DNA from: an uncultured Flavobacteriia bacterium
GTDB taxonomy: Bacteria; Bacteroidota; Bacteroidia; Flavobacteriales_D; Crocinitomicaceae
Length of the DNA stretch: 9,313 bases
Direction: 5' to 3'
Assembly (NCBI GenBank): GCA_903887095.1
Contig: CAISOQ010000275.1
Span: 1-9,313 of the forward strand
A program made the translations under genes and the position numbers. Each line of letters opens with the position of its first letter. Position 1 is the first letter of the stretch. The notes under the pieces were generated by a model, which saw nothing but the letters and a program-made list of their open reading frames with translations, had not been told where the DNA came from and did not search any database. Shown here in pieces: positions 6,753 to 9,313 of this stretch.

Positions 6753-8456
6753 ATGGATAAAGCTGAATTGGAAAGTAAAAAACTTTCTGACCTTCGGGAA
6801 ATTGCAAAAACTATTGGAATCGAAAACATTGATGCTTTGAAAAAAGCTGATCTTATCGCAAAAATCACTTCTGAAACTGCCGCACCGGAAACTCCTAGTT
6901 CAACGGAACGTCCAAAACGCAAGCGAACAGTTGCAGATGCGAAAGTTGCTGAGCAACAACCCAATCTTTTTGAAGCTACAGCTCCTGCGACTGAAGTTAC
7001 TGAAGATACTGAAGATGTCAATACTCCAGCAGCGACCAAAGAAACTGTTGTTGAGGTTCCAGCCGCATCCAACAAGAAGAAATTTACAGAACGTCCGGAA
7101 AGACCAGGTCGAAATTTACTAGATATTGTAAAGACACCTGCTGAGAATACTGAAGAAAAAGTTGAAGGTGTTCCGACTGAAACGGCTGCTTCCAATGAGG
7201 AATCTCCAGCTGCAAATAAACCGCAGCAAGAAAACAGACAAAGACAACCACAGCACCAACACCAGCAACAAAATCAAAATCAACGTAACCAAGAGCGCAA
7301 GCCACAGGAAGAAAAAGTGGATGACACAGCGTATGATCTTGTTGGAATTGTATCAGCTGAAGGTGTATTGGAAGTGATACAAGATGGCTATGGTTTTTTA
7401 CGTTCTTCAGACTACAACTACCTGCCTTCACCCGATGATATTTATGTTTCTCAAAGTCAAATCAAGTTGTTTGGACTTAAAACCGGAGACACCGTAAAAG
7501 GAACGATTCGACCTCCACGTGAAGGTGAAAAATTCTTCCCGTTAGTAAAAGTAGAATCGATCAATGGACGTCACCCTTCCTATATTCGCGACAGAGTACC
7601 ATTCCAATATTTGACACCTTTATTCCCGGATGAGAAATTCAAATTAACGGGACACAAGCAAGAGACATTATCTACTCGTGTGATGGATCTTTTTGCTCCG
7701 ATTGGAAAAGGTCAACGTGGAATGATCGTTGCGCAACCAAAAACAGGTAAAACAATGCTTTTAAAGGATGTGGCGAATGCAATTGCAGCCAATCATCCGG
7801 AAACATATTTGATTGTTCTCTTGATCGACGAACGTCCTGAGGAGGTAACAGACATGGCAAGAAGTGTGCGTGCCGAAGTGATTGCTTCTACATTTGATGA
7901 ACCAGCAGAACGTCATGTGAAAGTAGCGAACATGGTGCTTGAAAAAGCAAAGCGAATGGTTGAATGTGGCCATGATGTTTGTATCCTATTGGATTCAATT
8001 ACGCGACTTGCCAGAGCATACAATACTGTTTCACCAGCATCTGGAAAAGTTCTTTCCGGTGGTGTTGATGCAAATGCCTTACACAAACCAAAACGTTTCT
8101 TTGGATCAGCTCGTAAAATTGAAAACGGAGGATCTCTTTCAATTCTTGCAACAGCATTAACTGAAACAGGTTCTAAAATGGATGAAGTAATCTTTGAAGA
8201 ATTCAAGGGAACTGGTAACATGGAGCTTCAGTTGGATCGCAAGATTGCAAATCGTAGAATTTACCCAGCAATAGATATCACAGCTTCAGGTACACGTCGT
8301 GAGGATTTACTTGTAAGCAAAGATGTGCTACAACGCGTTTGGTTGCTTCGTAAGTTTATCGCAGACATGAATCCTGTTGAAGCAATGGAATTCATAAAAT
8401 CACACATGGAAGGAACGCTTTCAAACGAAGAATTCCTTGTTTCAATGAACAGCTAA
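6753..8456 (+). CDS. rho: Transcription termination factor Rho with long disordered N-terminal insert
   Basis: This is a 567-residue Rho against 419 in E. coli. Rho is a hexameric RNA-dependent ATPase that loads on nascent RNA and stops RNA polymerase. The order is: N-terminal helical Rho_N subdomain (1-41, LSDLREIAKTIG); a low-complexity insert (about 42-192); the cold-shock-like RNA-binding domain (about 195-275, GVLEVIQDGYGFLRS); then the RecA-like motor. The motor has Walker A GQRGMIVAQPKTGKT (320-334, Lys333), DERPEEVTDM, ASTFDEPAERH, Walker B VCILLDSITRLARAYN, Q-loop SGKVLSGGVDANALHKPKRF and the KGTGNMEL segment. All motor motifs match E. coli Rho closely, so it should be active. The extra length is almost entirely the insert, typical of Bacteroidota Rho. 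The ATG at 6753 starts exactly at the Rho_N domain. A membrane-protein gene follows after 15 bp and is probably co-transcribed. Confidence 0.97.
   Translation: MDKAELESKKLSDLREIAKTIGIENIDALKKADLIAKITSETAAPETPSSTERPKRKRTVADAKVAEQQPNLFEATAPATEVTEDTEDVNTPAATKETVVEVPAASNKKKFTERPERPGRNLLDIVKTPAENTEEKVEGVPTETAASNEESPAANKPQQENRQRQPQHQHQQQNQNQRNQERKPQEEKVDDTAYDLVGIVSAEGVLEVIQDGYGFLRSSDYNYLPSPDDIYVSQSQIKLFGLKTGDTVKGTIRPPREGEKFFPLVKVESINGRHPSYIRDRVPFQYLTPLFPDEKFKLTGHKQETLSTRVMDLFAPIGKGQRGMIVAQPKTGKTMLLKDVANAIAANHPETYLIVLLIDERPEEVTDMARSVRAEVIASTFDEPAERHVKVANMVLEKAKRMVECGHDVCILLDSITRLARAYNTVSPASGKVLSGGVDANALHKPKRFFGSARKIENGGSLSILATALTETGSKMDEVIFEEFKGTGNMELQLDRKIANRRIYPAIDITASGTRREDLLVSKDVLQRVWLLRKFIADMNPVEAMEFIKSHMEGTLSNEEFLVSMNS
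6876..7328 (+). other. rho: Segment of rho encoding the intrinsically disordered insert
   Basis: These bases encode Rho residues 42-192. The composition is patchy: a basic KRKR cluster (55-58), a Thr/Ala/Glu/Pro-rich acidic tract (about 72-105), a KKK basic spot with a more ordered RNLLDIVK island (120-127), another acidic Glu/Ala/Thr tract (129-155), then a Gln/Asn/His-rich run (158-180, nt 7224-7292) leading to a charged stretch before the RNA-binding domain. There is almost no aromatic or bulky hydrophobic content outside the island, which points to disorder. In Bacteroides thetaiotaomicron a Rho disordered region drives condensate formation. Whether this one does so is inference. Confidence 0.8.
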
Positions 8457-8471
8457 TTTGACTTTTCATTC

Positions 8472-9029
8472 ATGAGAATTACTGTTAAAACCGGACTTGT
8501 AGCTGCTTCAACATGGATTCTTTTCAAGTTGTGTTTGTACGCCATCGGTGTTGCTGATTCGACAACTGTAATTGCAGTTTTGGCAAATATTTTCATGCTG
8601 CTCTCCTCTATTTCTATTGGCTTGTATTTACAAAAACGTTCAGATACTGAGGATACGAATACGCTTGTGGATGTGAAGAATGGAATGAGCGCAGGATTAC
8701 CTTATGTGGTGCTAACAAGTGTTTTCATCTATTTCTATTACGGAAAAATCAACCCTGATTATTACAAGCATCAGATTGCCGAAAAGGAATACATGATTCA
8801 CAAAATGGTAAATGATCCGGTTCAATTGAAGAAGTTCAAAGATGAACATGCAGATGCGGAGGTAATGACGAAAGATCAGATTGAATCAAAACTCATTGAA
8901 AACAACAAACAAGGAGCTTCTGCAGGTTTCACGGCTACCCTATCTACATTAGCCCTTTTGATTCTTGCAACATTTTACAGTTTGCTTGTCACGATTATCT
9001 TTCGAAAACTGCTTTTTAAAGGGCGATAA
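8472..9029 (+). CDS. Small four-helix membrane protein, possibly DUF4199
   Basis: This is a 185-residue protein with four clear hydrophobic segments: about 7-27, 31-53, 74-90 and 151-181. The first two form a tight hairpin. A hydrophilic, charged loop of about 60 residues (91-150, rich in Lys, Glu and Asp, with an NPDYY motif) separates helices three and four. The protein ends in a basic FKGR tail. Size and this 2+1+loop+1 layout resemble the DUF4199 family of Bacteroidota, of unknown function, but I see no signature that settles it. There is no signal peptidase site and no enzymatic motif. The ATG is 15 bp after the rho stop on the same strand, so read-through from the rho promoter is likely. 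The last 14 bases overlap the 3' end of the convergent beta-lactamase-like gene. Confidence 0.85.
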   Translation: MRITVKTGLVAASTWILFKLCLYAIGVADSTTVIAVLANIFMLLSSISIGLYLQKRSDTEDTNTLVDVKNGMSAGLPYVVLTSVFIYFYYGKINPDYYKHQIAEKEYMIHKMVNDPVQLKKFKDEHADAEVMTKDQIESKLIENNKQGASAGFTATLSTLALLILATFYSLLVTIIFRKLLFKGR

Positions 9030-9312
9030 TTCCTTGATTTCTTAAAACATTGTAAGCAATGTTTATCCGAGCTGATGGAAATTTCGTTTGATCAGCATTT
9101 GGAGCCAACATGAAATTCACGAAAGTATACACGCCTTCTCTCGTTCTCACATAGCCCACAAACCAACCAATGTCTTTGGTGGAAAAACCCCATCCCGTCT
9201 TACCAAAAAGTAAATCCGTTCCACGAACATCACGAAGCATTATTTCTTCAAGTGCTTCATATGTTGCTGAAGAAATTGGTAATTGCTTTTTGGCTAATCT
9301 CTCTAAAAATTC
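9016..9312 (-). CDS. Class D beta-lactamase-like serine hydrolase, C-terminal part (5' end outside window)
   Basis: The frame is open to the right edge: residues EFLERLAKKQLPISSATYEA lead into the in-window ATG at 9240, which is therefore internal. About 98 C-terminal residues are visible. They contain LLFGKTGWGF, the KTG box that forms the oxyanion side of the active site in penicillin-recognising enzymes, and then IGWFVGYVRTREGVYTFVNFM. The pairing of KTGW with WFVGYV and an upstream EFLxxLxxxxLP is what class D (OXA-type) beta-lactamases show. The catalytic STxK and SxV motifs lie outside the window, so a related sensor domain of the BlaR1 type cannot be fully excluded. If complete and exported, it would hydrolyse beta-lactams in the periplasm. 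It ends with a short GIIAL tail and overlaps the convergent membrane-protein gene by 14 bases. Confidence 0.82.
   Translation of the reverse strand, partial: EFLERLAKKQLPISSATYEALEEIMLRDVRGTDLLFGKTGWGFSTKDIGWFVGYVRTREGVYTFVNFMLAPNADQTKFPSARINIAYNVLRNQGIIAL
9045..9064. repeat. Perfect 8-bp inverted repeat with 4-base loop at a convergent gene end
   Basis: AAACATTG (9045-9052) and CAATGTTT (9057-9064) are exact reverse complements around the loop TAAG. The repeat starts 15 bases after the stop of the upstream plus-strand membrane-protein gene and lies inside the last codons of the convergent beta-lactamase-like gene. The stem has only two G-C pairs and no T-tract follows beyond the TTT of the stem, so it is at best a weak terminator or RNA 3'-end hairpin. 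The coding sequence there is ordinary, so chance is possible. Confidence 0.35.
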
Positions 9313-9313
9313 C

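Noticed and set aside
7224..7292. Purine-rich CAA/CAG-like tract as a DNA tandem repeat
   Set aside because: The codons for Gln, Asn and His vary and no fixed repeat unit is visible. It is protein-level composition bias, not a tandem repeat.
6746..7431. Open frames on the minus strand and in other frames across the first part of rho
   Set aside because: They arise from the biased codons of the low-complexity insert and show no plausible protein features or spacing. The rho frame explains this DNA.
1..9313. Defence system, CRISPR array, insertion sequence, prophage or integron content
   Set aside because: I saw no transposase, integrase, Cas, toxin-antitoxin or reverse transcriptase genes, no regularly spaced direct repeats, and no tRNA or att-like sites on either strand.

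Overview
The window reads as chromosomal core DNA of a member of the Bacteroidota, probably of the Flavobacteriales type. The supports are: A+T-rich sequence; start codons without clear Shine-Dalgarno motifs; a promoter-like TTG-N19-TAnnTTTG pattern before rho; a Rho protein with a long disordered N-terminal insert; a UvrA with the cysteine-poor form of its first zinc module; and small lipoproteins of a Bacteroidota type. The genus cannot be fixed from this stretch.

Layout, left to right. A GNAT-like N-acyltransferase (Acetyltransf_5 / GlsB-OlsB-like) runs in from the left edge on the plus strand. It meets, tail to tail, a tight minus-strand operon: an ECF sigma factor followed by two small lipoproteins, with 2 bp and 1 bp between the genes. 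A 204-bp divergent region separates the sigma gene from uvrA (plus strand, full length). uvrA ends 3 bp before the 3' end of a convergent dicarboxylate/amino-acid:cation symporter. A second divergent region of 190 bp leads to rho (plus strand). Fifteen bases after rho lies a small four-helix membrane protein, possibly DUF4199. Its last 14 bases overlap the 3' end of a convergent class D beta-lactamase-like gene that leaves the window on the right.

How the genes work together. Most are independent housekeeping functions: nucleotide excision repair, transcription termination, uptake of acidic substrates and lipid N-acylation. The only clear co-transcribed units are sigma-lipoprotein-lipoprotein and rho-membrane protein. 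All three convergent junctions are very tight (+21, +3 and -14 bp), and none shows a classical hairpin plus T-tract terminator.

I see no tRNA, rRNA, CRISPR array, insertion sequence, prophage or att site, and no untenanted stretch longer than about 200 bp. I did not find a convincing new multi-gene system. The most interesting points are the disordered insert of Rho, the loss of zinc-ligand positions in UvrA, the sigma/lipoprotein operon without a visible anti-sigma gene, and the beta-lactamase-like gene at the right edge.
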